DNA from: Capitulum mitella
Lineage: Eukaryota > Arthropoda > Thecostraca > Pollicipedomorpha > Pollicipedidae
NCBI GenBank assembly: GCA_030062745.1
Contig: CP099848.1
Coordinates: forward strand, 20,385,081 to 20,449,080
Direction of reading: 5' to 3'
Length of the DNA: 64,000 nucleotides
In this document: one piece after another, positions 22,956-35,410 of the stretch
How positions within the stretch are numbered: the stretch's first letter is position 1
Layout of the letters: every line of letters starts with the position of its first letter
The notes under the pieces: model-generated
What the model saw: the letters and a program-made list of their open reading frames with translations, nothing else
What the model was told of the DNA's origin: nothing
Database searches by the model: none
Program-made: the position numbers and the translations under genes

Positions 22956-24169
22956 TTAACCCTATTCCCGAAGGGCTAGACGGTATGGCCGATTCCCGGC
23001 AGGGGGAGGGCGGATTCGGTCCCCCCCCTGAGATCTCGAGAACTGCACATCCGATTTTATCGCAACAAATGGCAATCGATTTGCCAAGACGTAAACTGCA
23101 TTTCTAAAAAAAGAAACTCAAAATTTTGAAAAGGGTGCACACAGGGGGGGGCAAAAATATCGAAATGGGGGGTGCTTTTGGACTTCTTATAACTTTGTTG
23201 TTTATCAACCGATTTCAATGAAACTGACATGAATCGAGAGATTATGGATAGGAATTTTACCGTTGATACACACATTTGAGATTTTGAGAAAATTCACAGG
23301 CGTTCACAGGGTTTCAAAAATAGAAGGATTTATTTACCAAAAACTGGATGAAGAAAAAGGTAACAGCACTCTTTTGGCTTCTGCTAGTCATGGCATGCTA
23401 AAAAAGTACAAATCGTATTACAATGTTTGTATAATGTTAGCGTAGGCGGTGCCACGGACATGAAAAAGGGGAACTGTCATAGTCACATGCTCTTCAGATC
23501 AACTTGTGACCTTTGACCTTAAATGACCTCCAGTAACCTTGGAGTCACTTGAAATGATCTTGTGTGCATTTCATATTATCTGTAAATGTTTTCAATTATT
23601 TGAATTCACTATTTCAAAAATTCCATTTTACGGCTACTGTGATACAGGGCACGCGCAATGACATGTTATGTCATAGCTCCGTGACCCGACCTGATATCAA
23701 GCTGAAACTTGATACACAAGTAGAGGGCACCTTTCTACGTGATATGTATTTCGGGTTTGGCATTTGAAAAAAACAGCCCCAAAATTATCACTATAAAGCC
23801 AAATTTTGACTTTTGACCTTGACCTGACCTTGTAAAGTCACCTTAGATGAACAAAATCGTATCTTCACGTTGCCCAACTATTGAGCGATACATCCATGTA
23901 AAGTTTTAAGTTCTATCCTAAAACGGTATTTTTGGCAGTCATTTTCCTTTTCCCTCAACAGGGCCAAAATTGGCCTGAGGTGCTTCCCAAAAACGTCGCC
24001 TGGCTCCGCCCCTGAGCAAAACGGAATTTCGAAGTTTTGTCACAGTACGTAGAAAGAATAGCTAGGAAAAGTGACCAACTTTCGTGAAGCTGCGTCAAAA
24101 ACCCTGGAATTGGCAAGCAAAAAATCCAAGGGGGGCGGATTCACCCCCGCTTGCCGGGAATAGAGTTAA
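22956..24169. mobile_element. TTAA-bounded non-autonomous transposon, copy 1 (1214 bp)
   Basis: The left end is TTAACCCTATTCCCG at 22956-22970. The right end read on the minus strand is TTAACTCTATTCCCGG, ending at 24169. TTAA target duplication plus a terminus starting CC(C) is the piggyBac signature; the first bases of the right end have drifted. G-run/C-run blocks flank GGCGGATTC just inside both ends (about 23010-23035 and 24128-24146). The interior carries DR1/DR4-spaced TGACCT motifs at 23507-23529 and overlapping TGACC repeats at 23814-23830. No ORF resembles a transposase. A GC-type insertion border near 23975-24010 suggests a nested fragment. Confidence 0.7.
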
Positions 24170-26400
24170 TATATTGTTGTGTTCTATCGCACACTCGTTA
24201 TTCATGTATGATATGTTAGTGGGGTGCTAAGGTGATTGCTTTTCATGCAAATGAGACGGGTCCCATTTCCGGCTACAAATGTGGTATTTTCTTTGCTTGC
24301 ATGCGCTTTTTCTTCCCGCGCTTGTCCCTCTCCCTCATTGGCCGGCTGACCGCTTACCACGTGACCCTGACTTGACCTCAGTAGCGGGTCGGCGAGCGAT
24401 GGGCAGTCGACCTCCCGAATCGCTCCCGTGTGCAATAGCTCAGGGCTACACTCTGAGGCGCACTCCTTCTCCTCCCCATTCTTCCCATGTGCGCTGGCTC
24501 AGGGTTACTCTCTGAGACGCATTCCTTTTCCTTTTCTGATATCTCCTCGCACACTCCTTTCTCATTTTGTCTCCTTGCTGGTGGAGACATGTAAGTCACA
24601 GATCTGTTTGTGGTAAGCCGGGGTGTTCCGTCGCTAGCTGTATTTCTGTTGGTCTGGTCGATTGAGGACAATCAATAGAAGGCTCGTTTCCTGGATCCGG
24701 ACAGCGTTTTCGGTTTGCTTCTTGATAAGGTCCTGAGGCGGACGGCGACGGTGGAACGTAACAATATTTATAAATGGGACAGTTGTGGTGACTGTTTATC
24801 GCGGTCCACTTTTTGAGTTTGGGATGGTTAAAATGAAAGTCCTTTTCCAGGAAAATGATATTTGAGGAGGATCCGGAGTCCCAATATAGCCTTTGGACGA
24901 TTTACCCATTACAAACGGCCTCGCACCTCTCCTGGGAATGGAGTATGGAACTCCCTCTCCCGAATGATACTGTACTCCCCGCCTGGCGACCGTACTGGGG
25001 TCAACTAATTCATTTTACAGAGTGGTGTACCAATGCTTGATTTCGCCTGGATTTGTTCCAGTCTAAACGGTCAGAATAAGATACGATGGCAGCTTTATCT
25101 GATCTCTTTGCCCACGATAATTCTGCCTGTCCTGCAGACATGGGTCATTTGACCTATTCTCTTCGTTCCTCATCCAGGTATCGTCACAGACCGTCAATAT
25201 ATTTGGTTTTGTGAAATTATCTGAATGAAACTAAGCCTGTTCACTATCTTTAGTCCTTTTTACCTCCCAATGTAAAATGTTTCTTGCGCGATTTGGTCGA
25301 TAATGACATTCAAAATCATGCACCAGGGTCATAGCCCTGGATCTCTGGCTCTCTAAGACGTCGTTTGGTGATGTTACGTAGTACCTTAGGCTCATAAACA
25401 GGGACTTAACGCAAGTTTCACGCTTATAAAAACACTTCGTGGTAAGGTTTCTCTCCAAAAGTCAGCGACAGTCATCTTCCATTCCATTCCTGTTACCATC
25501 ACTTGTGTTCGTGGAAACCGCCAAAGGCACTCACTAAAAATGACACATATGGCAAAATGTCATTGCCATTCCCCTGTGTGTATGTATGTACTGATTGCAT
25601 TGATATAAATGTACTGATAGCTGGCGCATGCCATTGCCCAGCAAATAGGACCGGGAAGCATTAACCGCTGCTCTATCCGCCGTGTTCCAACGTCCAGGAC
25701 GGATGTGCACGGATCAGGCTGGTATTAGGATATCAGCAACGCAGCGAATTTGTTTGCGTGAATGATTCAGACAACCTCCTGTCTCTCGTTCATCTGCAGT
25801 CGAAAAAGTATCACTCCGATGAATTCATTACTGCCCAAGTGAGACGCTACACTGTAGTTATTCCCAGGCACACAGACATCTGCAGATTCAATCGCTACGA
25901 AAATTTCCCACATAATGTTTCCGTGTGGTTTCGTCTGTGCAGTTTTGAACGAGTCCAGTTGACAGTTCCAGGTCGACTCCAAATAAAGACAGCTAAATTT
26001 ACCTGACACGACTTGTTTGAACACCCCTTGCCCATAAGCCTGCGTATCATTAATGGTGACACGGAAACGAGCTCTGTTTCCCTCACGCGTCATGGGAATG
26101 GTACAGGAGTATATCTTCGTCAGGACATCACTGACATAAATATCACATGGCTGTAATTTGTATGGCTTGGTATAACTGTCACACAGGTGATGTCGAACGA
26201 TCTGTTTCGTAAACGTTGTGAAACGACCCCAAAAATACATTTCTGATACACCGCAGCAATACGCCACCCGTCCATGTTTTGCCCGTTTGTTTCATTTGGC
26301 CTCGAAGAGGGAAACGAAGACGATAGTTCTCCAGGAATCATGCCAAAGCACTATGTCATCCTGTCAGTTGACAGTCAGCACATTTCTGACCCGGGCCCAG
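24170..26400. other. No gene recognised; short tandem duplication inside
   Basis: Contains two copies of a segment of about 59 bp (from 24425 and 24484) sharing GCTCAGGG and CTCTGAG. The longest open frame (25767-26267, minus strand, 166 codons) has no recognisable domain and competes with frames on the other strand. Confidence 0.3.
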
Positions 26401-26419
26401 AATGTGTCAGAATTCGTCC

Positions 26420-26960
26420 GCGAGGCTCCTGGCGCTTAGCACGGACGCCGCGTTTCCAATTATTTGATGGCGCGGAACTCGTAATGAAGCGGCGGCGATT
26501 TGGACGCGCCGGTGGCCAGATGGCGCGGTGTTGCCAGATGAATCAATCCGATAGCCCTGACAGCGAGTTTGACATTACGACCGCGTCAGCGCGGCCGGCT
26601 TATTTATAATGCACCAGGAATGGATCGCCGCCTCCTCCTGGCCGCCGGTTCGGATGATAAACATAACAGCTGTCCGGCCGGCTGTCAGCATCAGCGGTGG
26701 CCACCGGTCGCGGCTCGATGACCGCGTTTTCGACGTCGGCGCGGGAACTGCCGCCGCCTAAGCCCGCTGCCGGCGCCCACCGCGGGGCCCGAGCCGGCTC
26801 GTGGTCTGCAACGTCCGCTGCGCGGCGCGCGCTCGGCCCAGTCGCGGTCTAATGGCGGAACCAATGGGCCGACGCGCGGGAAGCCCGCTAATGGTGCACG
26901 TCACTCGAGTGAACGGTCCGTCTGAGATAAGGCGACGCCTCAGGCACGGTCGGCACAGGT
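26420..26960. promoter_or_regulatory. GC-rich non-coding island 3
   Basis: GC-rich block with embedded AT cores: CCAATTATTTG near 26456, CGTAATGAAG near 26480, TTATTTATAATGC near 26599 and GTCTAATGG near 26847. The pattern matches the other islands. Candidate enhancer; inference only. Confidence 0.3.
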
Positions 26961-27309
26961 GAGCACGCGGTCACTCTTTCCGGGGCGCCGATGGAGGGGC
27001 CCTAAACGCCGCGAGAAATCGCCCACTGGAACTTGGAGGCTTTGTTAGTTACGCATGGAGGAAAAGGTCGTGCTCCGGTGCTGTGTAAATGCAACGTAGT
27101 GTTGCAAAGTATTACTCGTAACATTCGGTTTACGTCGACTTGTGGAAAGCCTTTGCAGTTGCATTCGGCAGCAATAATATTTTCCTGGAAAGTATAACCA
27201 ACTCCCGACGCAAATTCAGTTGCATGTTTTCACTTTGACCCGTTCGAAGACGTACCTCTCCTCGGAGGCTGCCCTCTCGCTGACCAAGCAATACCGGGAA
27301 GGGGGAAAA

Positions 27310-28130
27310 GCTGTACTAACTGCCAGTTTCGGCCTGGCCGCTGGCGGCAGCGGCCAGCAGAGTTTGATCCAGGCGGTGACGGCAGGTAAAGTTGACCCAG
27401 CCGGCAGCGGCTGTCAGCCGAGCTTCATCCGTCGCCGGCGGAGATCATCTAAGCTTGATCCAGCTGGTAGCGCTGGCCGGCTGAGCTTCGTCACGCCAGT
27501 GCCGGCCAGCTCGGGCGTGGGACGAGCTGTCCCAGCCGTGAGCCGCCGGCAGCCGAGTCTCGAGCTCGGCCGGCCCCGGCCGCCGGCCCGAGTGACTGCA
27601 GGGCGCGGCAGAGGCCGGCCCGACACCTCCCCGGCCCGCCCACGACACCGCGCGCCGCCTGAGCAAACAAATAGCAGCGTCGAACCCGACTCCTCCCCGC
27701 CGCTGTGATCGGAAACCCACCGCAGTCCGCCGACAGTAGCCGGGCAGGCGGACGGGCCACGCCGGGTCGATGCGTCGCCGCGTTCTCGCGACTGAGCGGC
27801 CCACCAGGGCAAGTGCTCGGGGCAGCCCCGCCGGACCTGCTGGCCGCCGACGCCCGGGGAAGGCCCGCTCTGACGGCGGCAGGCCGCGGGAAGCCGCGGG
27901 GCCGGCAGGCGGCCCGGCCGAGGCAAGGGTCGGCGTCGATCCCACGGCGCGGTTATTTTTACCGGGGCGCGCACGCGGCCGCGGCCGCACCGCAGCCGCC
28001 GGCGGAGACAGCGCCGGCCGACGGTAAACACTCGAGTCAACGAGCCCGGCTGGCTGGCGTTGACCGGCGGCCGGCGCGGCCGTCCGCCGGCCCGTCCCTC
28101 CGCCTCGGCTGGCGGCGCCGGCACGCGCTT
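27310..28130. promoter_or_regulatory. GC-rich non-coding island 4
   Basis: About 800 bp of GGCCGG/CCGGC-rich sequence. Open frames of more than 200 codons exist on both strands, as expected from composition, and none shows a domain. Confidence 0.3.
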
Positions 28131-29405
28131 GTCGAGACGAGAATAGATTGTTCAACGGGCTCTGGTGGGCACTTTTTCCGCGTCGGCGTCGATCCGGTTT
28201 GTATTCGATGCGTTGGCGTGGTGTGCTTCTGCGGACTGCTCGCAGCCAGCCATGCCTCCGCGAGTCGTGGAAATCGATTTGGTCTCGTTTCCTGCTATTT
28301 GGCTTGGCGCTTTTGTAGATCTATCGAATGGTGGCGTTTTCCATAATTTCATCGCAACTTCTACCAGGAAACGAAACGATGAAACCGTTTCAGATCCACA
28401 ACTAATCTGTTTTGACATATTAATGCCGGGCTGAATCTGTGTGTGATGATTCCAACTGCTGACTTTTCATTCGGGCATGATTATGCATCTGCATTTAACC
28501 CATCTGAAATGGATTGCCCGGCGGCTGAAGTTACTAATGTATTTGCCGACATAGCATTATGCGTTATGGCAACGGTAATCTAGTCTCATTTGTGACGCTA
28601 ATGTCCTGTTATTGCCAGCTCTGCAAGTTTCTGACATGACCAGCATGACAAATTGGGACATCAATTTAGTAGCTTTATTAATTAATGTCTTATAAATATG
28701 GCAAAGCACTTGTTATGAAGCTTTATGAATGGAAGAGGAAGGCAATCTGTCAGACATAAAAACAACACCTGACGGCCAGGCAAGAAAGAAATCGACAAAC
28801 TATTCCGGCTGATGTCAAAAGACGACCGGTCCTCAAGGGGAATGAAAAACCTCGCCAGCTCCACGAGAGCTCTCAGCAGTGCTTGAGGTAGTTGCAGGGA
28901 AGAAAATACCAGGTAAGAAATGGGTTAACCTTTGATATGTTTTGATATTTATGTTCCATCCGCCAGACCACTTTTTGCTGAGTGAGAGACATATCAGTGT
29001 AAGAAGCAACGCTTAATGCAGATTTGTATGTATGATGTTTCGGATGACGAATGGAGGTCCTGTGGCACTACTGCTTATATCTGACAGTCACAGAGACCAC
29101 TCAAATTGTGCTGTTTTTACTGAATATCTCGCCCTCCTGGCATCTCTATTTCTACTATTAAGACATTCATCGGGGCATGATTTGCCAGACTTTAATGCGT
29201 GATAGATGATGCCTATTTCTGGGGAAATCTCACTGAGAAACTATTTGAATCGTGCAATAAAAAGCTGTCAGTTTAATCATGAATGCATCGTAAAACGTCT
29301 TTCTTCTCCTGAAAAACTTATTTGCCAAATGTATTTTACAGTGCTGATGCACTGTAGATTAACATCATTTCGTGAAACATAATTTTGACAACGCCCAAAC
29401 ATCGG
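28131..29405. other. AT-rich spacer, nothing recognised
   Basis: Separates islands 4 and 5. No repeat or coding signal seen. Confidence 0.35.
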
Positions 29406-29409
29406 GATC

Positions 29410-29760
29410 CCATCCCCGCGCCGTGATATTCCCGAAACTCTCCACTCCAGCTCACGTCACGCATCGACGTGCTTCCTTCCGCGACCGACACAGTTTGCCG
29501 GCGCCGCTGACACACAGGCGCGCGCCGGTGACGAGAGTGGCCGGCGGCATCTGGGGCGGCCGGCAGCGCCGCCGGCTGGCCCGGCCCGGCGGCCGCCCGT
29601 CAGCGCCCCGCCCAGAGGTCGTGTCGCCGCCGGCCGCTGGCACGCGCCCGATAGCCAATCAGCGCGCGAGGCGCCGATGAAAGACGCGCCCGCCCCGCGG
29701 GCCCCTCTGCCGGCCACATGTCGCTGGCCCGCCACAGGGGGGGGGGGGGAGACGGCGCGG
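29410..29760. promoter_or_regulatory. GC-rich non-coding island 5
   Basis: A compact GC-rich block with a CCAATCAG box near 29655 and a G10 run at 29740. Candidate regulatory element or short untranslated exon. Confidence 0.3.
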
Positions 29761-30437
29761 CGCCACAAGAACAGTGGAGCTAGAGGAGAGAGCTATGATC
29801 TGCGAGATTCGTCCTCAGAAGGCTACTCTGGGCAATGGACGTCAGTGGCTGGTATTCTGTTTTGCGCGGCTTATTTTGATAATCATCCGTAAAAACTAGC
29901 CGGAAATGAGCGTTTCAGATTCTGATTATGTATACTGCTCCTAATTCTCCAGTTCTGACGTTAATGCGAACTCGTCAAGGAAATGCGATTTGCACCTAAC
30001 GCTTTAACTGATTCAGACCTTCAGGTACTTACCTTCCAATATGAACTCCGTCCGTGATAATGTTTACGTCGTCATTTCGGGGTCATTTTCGGATTCTTTA
30101 TACTAAGCTCTTAGTGTGTGGAAGAAGTGAACTAAAAAAAAACATGAACAGAAACAAATACTGGTATTCATTATTCCTCACCTGTATAGAGGATACACCC
30201 CCTCCCCCTACCCAAGGTTTTTCTATGATTATTTCCGAACGGTTGATTTGATCCAGCTACAACGTGATGTGCCTTCTGGGTTATCCTTTCCCCATCTAAT
30301 GATGCAAAAAGTTTCCCTCTACGTTGGCATGGTAACGAGCTGTGACGTCATAGCGGGAACCACGTCAGCCATTTTTGGCCGGCATTTTTGGCCATTTATG
30401 GCCGTTTGATAACGGTCTCATTTTTGTCCTACTATAC

Positions 30438-30533
30438 AACGCCTTGAGTGCACAAATGTAGCAAAATATATGTTTATATATACATATATATATATAAACA
30501 TATCTTTTATTGCATTTGTGCACTCAAGGCGTT
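30438..30533. repeat. Long hairpin-forming inverted repeat (96 bp)
   Basis: The arm beginning AACGCCTTGAGTGCACAAAT at 30438 pairs with a mirrored arm ending at 30533. The first 21 bp are perfect and about 43 bp pair with four to five mismatches, around a TA-rich loop. The transcript would form a stem of miRNA-precursor size, but such palindromes also arise from small foldback transposons. Confidence 0.8.
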
Positions 30534-30979
30534 ACATATGTATATATATAAACATCTAATCATCAATGGACCCAAAATTCAATTTCCCGTACGACTAAAT
30601 TTATATTTAGGTTTGTGCACAGTGGGGGATTATCGAAGGTGTAAACTAAGGTCATGAACTACGGCGGGAAACACCTGTTTTTTACCTCCGGAATTTTGAT
30701 AAAAAAATAGGTACCACGGAACAGTCTTATAGTCAGGTTTTTGGGCTGTAAGGAATCGAATGATATACATTTGGTGCAAGTTATCTTTATTTCATCCAAA
30801 GGGGGTGGAATGCACTGAAGGCCTGACTTTTGCTCCGACAGGAGGAGCGGCGCCGGCCGCGGGATGATGAGCCTACAAGGCCACACCATACCCAAAACTG
30901 GATTTTGTGGTGGATATCAACTAAAAAACGTTTTAACAACATAAAAGCATAAACGCATCTACGACACGATTATGCGATA

Positions 30980-31440
30980 ATCCGAGGTCAGTCACTGACT
31001 GACAGTAAGTCACTGACATAAGGTGACCTTGGATGACCTAAGCATACTTCTGGAGCTCTGAGAATACATTTAAGCCGACGACCCCGCTGGACAAGGATTG
31101 ACCCAGAATGACCCAGATCGGAATACATGAGTGGGTTAAAATCATGTGGAGTACAGACAGAGTCATAATTAACTGGCTGACAATATAATATCCTTCTCGC
31201 TCCACTACCATTTATTCTTTGGCGCTCATTTGTTCTTAAATTCGAAAAACACCACTTTCTGCAAATTTTTCAACTTTGACCCGACTTAGAATGTCACCCG
31301 TTGACCTGAGACCTTAAAACAGAATGTCAGTCGCGAGATCTCGCCACGCGCAACAAGCTGTTTGTTTCCGCGGTGATCTAGGACGCACGGCCTAGAAATG
31401 ACCGGAAGGGGTCGCAGCCCCTCCCCCTCATACGTCCGCG
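30980..31440. repeat. AGGTCA-rich segment, likely TTAA-type element fragment
   Basis: Contains AGGTCA at about 30986, TGACCT pairs with a 4-bp spacer at 31024-31039, and further TGACC motifs to 31310. A self-complementary GGGGTCGCAGCCCC-type block near 31409 recalls the hairpins of the complete copies. Boundaries not found. Confidence 0.4.
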
Positions 31441-34089
31441 TTATGCAGAAACCCCTATAATGGTGAAAGTTAAAGCAGGTACTAAGCTCTGATTTCGAAA
31501 TCACCACCCGAACGCATTTCTCAAAACACACCTGGATTGCCTAGCATAAGCGTTGTCTCGATATTAGATTTGGCTGAGAAATTCGTAGGATGTGCCCACT
31601 GTGTAACTGTGTAGTATTTTTGGACATCGGATGTCTCTATTTCATTTGACTCGCTGGCACCAAAGACGCAAATGTAAAAGTTACAAGACTTGTGGGATTT
31701 CTACTGAATGCTGGTTCTTGATTATTTTTTTCTGGATGAACTTTCAACGATCGGCGTAGGATTGTTTGCAAAATTGGCGGGGCTAGAACTATTTTTACAC
31801 TATTTCTGTTCATGCAGCAACTACGGCTAATGTTACAAATGTCCTGGCAGGGACTTTGGTCTTTAGACTGCGACACACATCCTTTCAACCCATTTCCTAC
31901 TGCCAACAGACATAACACGCCAGGGCAGACGAACCATGTTTGCTCAACAAATTTAGCCGCCTGAACCGGTCGAATCTCTAATACGGAACACTTCTATTTT
32001 TACTCCGCGCACGACCTCGTTTCCTCCTCGAAGTGTCAATATTGCGCTCGTGGTGGAATTCCCCCGTTCGGCGCCGCTGGTCGTGCCGTGCGCGACGTCG
32101 TCACAGCAAAGGTGGCCCGCACCTTCGGCAGTGTCCCGCACCGTCCGTCCTAATGTCGCAATACCGACCACGGCCTGGCGTGCACGCCATCGGCCTAGTC
32201 TGCGCCCGCTGGCGGGCTCCGTCGCCTGGTGTGCCATCGACACCGACGACGGTCGGCGCCGTTATTGACGCCTCGCCGCCGCCGTCGCCGCCGTCGACTA
32301 AGTGAGGCAGTGGTCAGTGACAGAGGCACGGCTCCGCGGGCTGAAATGACCGTCGGACTGGCGGCTCGGCGTCGAGCTTTGCGCGGCGGCTTATGGAGGG
32401 CTTCTGGCTGTACTCGACCGTGGCTTTTGGACGTATGTCTGTAGCTACGGTGAGGACCAGTGTAAATTAGCGTTGGGTGGAGGAGAGAGAGAGAGGGGGG
32501 AGACGGCAGGTGGCGTATTCATAGCAATCGTCACTTGTCCTATGGCCATGTCGTATGGAAACCTGACTCGGAGGGATAAAAGACAAACGTGTCGACCATG
32601 ACACCACGGCGACACACGATATCCTACCCGACAGCGGCCGAACGTTGTGGCGCCGACAGCTGTCACGTGCTGGCGGTGCCGCTGAAGGCTCCTGCACTGC
32701 CGGGGGCTCGTGCCAGCCGCTGCCATGACACTGTGGTTGTTGAGGGCTGTCATCGTGAGATATGTCGCCATACTCTGTCATGGGTTCATGGTCTACTGTC
32801 GGGTTAAAAGTGTTACAAGCAGTCTTTGAGACCTCGCGGTTCTTACGAGCAACGGTAGATTTCAGTGCGTCAGACTTCATTCCCCGAAACGAAGTCTAGC
32901 GCATTGAAATATTGTTAGCCAATTTGTTCTCGTAATGACGCAACTTGTCTTGAAAATTTCACAAAACAAGGCTGTGAATCCTGGTGCCTGTCTATGCTAT
33001 CTCCAGCCTTTACTCGTACCCGTGCTTGTAAATCATGCCTGTAACTGGGACGCTGCGTTACAGCATGTATTGGCGGCGCTCATCACGCCTTCATTCGCAC
33101 CTGATCCAAAACCTCGACGCACGCTCACCGCATCAATATTTTATCGAACATGTCAGGAGCCGTCCGCGCGGATTAACCAATGAATCAGCGGCGAACACGA
33201 CACCGTTCTCATTAATCAGCCCAAATGGGCGGGACGTCCTCGGGCCCTGGTCGTTCGCGAAAACACGACGAGCAGACCTCAAGTGTCAGCCGAACTGCTC
33301 AGCAATGACGGCCGGCCGCCGCGGTGGACCAAAACTGCTCCGGCGATAGGGTCATTTTTCATCGGCCAGAGACACGAATTGCTTCAGAAGCGGGCAGTAG
33401 CAGACCACCACCAGCCTGTTTTTCAATGCAGGGCTTAAACAATGATACCGCGTTGACTGAAATGATATCCACCTCTTGGCTGAAAAAAACATCGCCAAAA
33501 TTACCTTTAAAATGCAAAGATAACAATCGCAGCTTTAACTTGACTTTATGTACATCCTTTTATTTATCTGAATATTTACCCAACGACGGGTGCATCAAAG
33601 AACCTTGCGTTTGTTTCAGTCCCGAAATCACTGGTCAAGTTACTGGCCCGTGAAATCTGCAAGTCGGCATTGGCTGCATGATGTGGCGTTAGGTGTGGAT
33701 TTCATTGCAGGGAATGATTTGGGCCGGGAATCGGACCACTGCAGTGCAATGCAGTGGTCCGCTTCAACCCATTCTCTTTCTACAACCAAGGCGATCTCAG
33801 GGCGTTGAGACAGCCTTGGGCGTGTTCGCATTCCATCGCTAGTTGCTTGGCAAACCAATGAAAAGTTCCGGGTCGCTTCACGATGTTATAAATCTCAGGC
33901 GGCTTATTTTGTAATGGCAGAAATTACCACCAGACCGCCGCAAAACGATAAATAAGCCCGCATTCCTAAACCTTCGACCAAGAGCCGGTTTCTGCCAGAG
34001 CCTCACGAATCAGTCGGGCGCCAGTGGTGCGTCACTGCGGCGGCCGACGAGACATTTTACATCACACATCTGGTGCATCCGGTGCAGGG
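31441..34089. other. No gene recognised; two small GC-rich patches
   Basis: GC-rich patches lie at about 32040-32420 and 33160-33360, the latter with ATTAACCAATGAATCAG and CATTAATCAG cores. No coding signal. Confidence 0.3.
33690..33800 (-). repeat. Possible tRNA-derived SINE fragment with hairpin
   Basis: On the minus strand GGTCCGATTCCC (from 33738 down to 33727) resembles a tRNA B box. The segment before it (33732-33761) is a perfect 12-bp-arm hairpin, CGGACCACTGCA and TGCAGTGGTCCG around a 6-nt loop. No convincing A box was found, so the tRNA origin is weak. Confidence 0.25.
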
Positions 34090-34510
34090 GATTCCTCCGA
34101 GGACGGGACTCCCGCTGTCGCCGTCGTGCGTCCCTCCCTCCCCTGCCGGAGTCAGCCCGGTGAAATACGGCCGCCCAGCGGAGCCGGCACTAACCGCGCC
34201 CTTCGCCTGGCAAATCGGCCGCGTTTAATCAGGCCGCGCGTCAGCGCGTGTTTTGTCTCTGCCAACCGGCGCCGGCGCCCGCTCGCCGGCCGGCCGCGGG
34301 GCATTAACCAGGCGGCCGGCCGCTGGCGGACACAGGGCCGGTGGCGGCGCCGCCGGCCGGCCGCCGCTGGCACGGCCGCGCCGCTGACATCACGCGGCGG
34401 CCGAGCCGGCGCCGCCGACCGTTCCCGGGTGAGTCAAGCCGCCGGCAGGGGCGCGCCGTTTACCGGCCCCGGCGGCGGCTCCAAACAGGCCCACCGTCAC
34501 GGCGGCTTTG
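34090..34510. promoter_or_regulatory. GC-rich non-coding island 6
   Basis: GGCCGG-rich block with TTTAATCAGG near 34226 and CATTAACCAGG near 34303, about 0.9 kb upstream of the large gene. Candidate proximal regulatory element. Confidence 0.3.
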
Positions 34511-34520
34511 GGTGACGGCG

Positions 34521-34735
34521 CCTGGTGGGCAGGACCGGCCTCAGAAGGATTGGGATGGCGGCCTGGTGGGCGGGACCGACCGCAGATAAACTGGGGTGGT
34601 GGCCTGGAGGGCAGAACCGACCTCAGGCGGGCCGTGATGATGGTCCGGCTTAGACGGGCTGGGATAACGGCCTGGTGGGCAGGACAGACTTCAGAACGAC
34701 TGGGGAGGCGACATGGTGGGCAGGACCGGCTTCAG
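34521..34735. repeat. 41-bp minisatellite (about 5 units, one shortened)
   Basis: Units beginning CCTGGTGGGC recur at 34521, 34562, 34603, 34671 and 34712. The gaps are 41 bp except for one 68-bp interval, which equals one full unit plus a 27-bp remnant. The unit contains AGGACCGRCCTCAGA. It abuts GC-rich island 6. Confidence 0.8.
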
Positions 34736-35099
34736 ACGGAGAGGTCTGAAGCCGGTCTGACGCTCTGCCTCGATGAACCCAGTAGCCGCGAGGTAGTTGT
34801 TTGTGGTACAGAAGCATTGGATCAGCACGCTTGTCAACACAACGGAACAGACTTGATTGAGCTTTTCATCCTCCATGTAAGCTCTATGGTCAGCTCGTGG
34901 GTTTATTTTTGTTTGAGGTATATCGCTTGCCATCATTATCAACATTGTAAGTCAGCTCAAAATCCAACGAGTAAACATTGAACCACTGACATCATCTTCA
35001 GCAATGTTCCCAAGATTATTCACTCAGCCCGCACCTGTTCCCAGAGCATAAGCCATCATTACGCCTGCCTTTTGAGCCCGCACCTGTGAGCGCGCGTGT

Positions 35100-35410
35100 C
35101 ACGAGCCTCAGTCCGACGCGTTTCGTTTCAGCCGGGCGCCGTCACCGTCGATGAGCACCGGGCCGGCTGCGGCGGCCGCTCCAGCCTCGCCCGGTCGGCA
35201 GTCGCCTCCGCCTGCCGTCAGCGGCCGCTGGACGGAGCGTCGATGGCAGCCGGCGGCGGCCACTAGTTGGCAGTCGGCGGCGCGGCGCGCGGCGGCGCTG
35301 CACTAAAATGGCCGCGCCCGGCGCGCCGTGCAGGCTTCCCGTCTGGCAGCGCGCGTGCCGCGCCGCCGCCGCCGCGCCCGTCACGTGACGCCCGTCACGC
35401 GTCACGCGCC
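35100..35410 (+). promoter_or_regulatory. GC-rich 5' region of the large gene
   Basis: A possible 3' splice acceptor TTTCGTTTCAG ends at 35131. An in-frame stop TAG at 35264-35266 separates the coding frame from anything upstream. The segment 35132-35410 may be 5' UTR. Confidence 0.4.

Noticed and set aside
25767..26267. 166-codon open frame on the minus strand
   Set aside because: No recognisable domain, a competing frame on the plus strand, and no codon bias like the three real genes.
27414..28346. Several open frames of 213-236 codons in GC-rich island 4
   Set aside because: Long frames occur in several phases at once because stop codons are rare in GC-rich DNA; no domain or consistent codon bias.
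35267..35410. N-terminal extension of the large gene to 35267
   Set aside because: The frame there begins with TTG, not ATG; the first in-frame ATG is at 35411.
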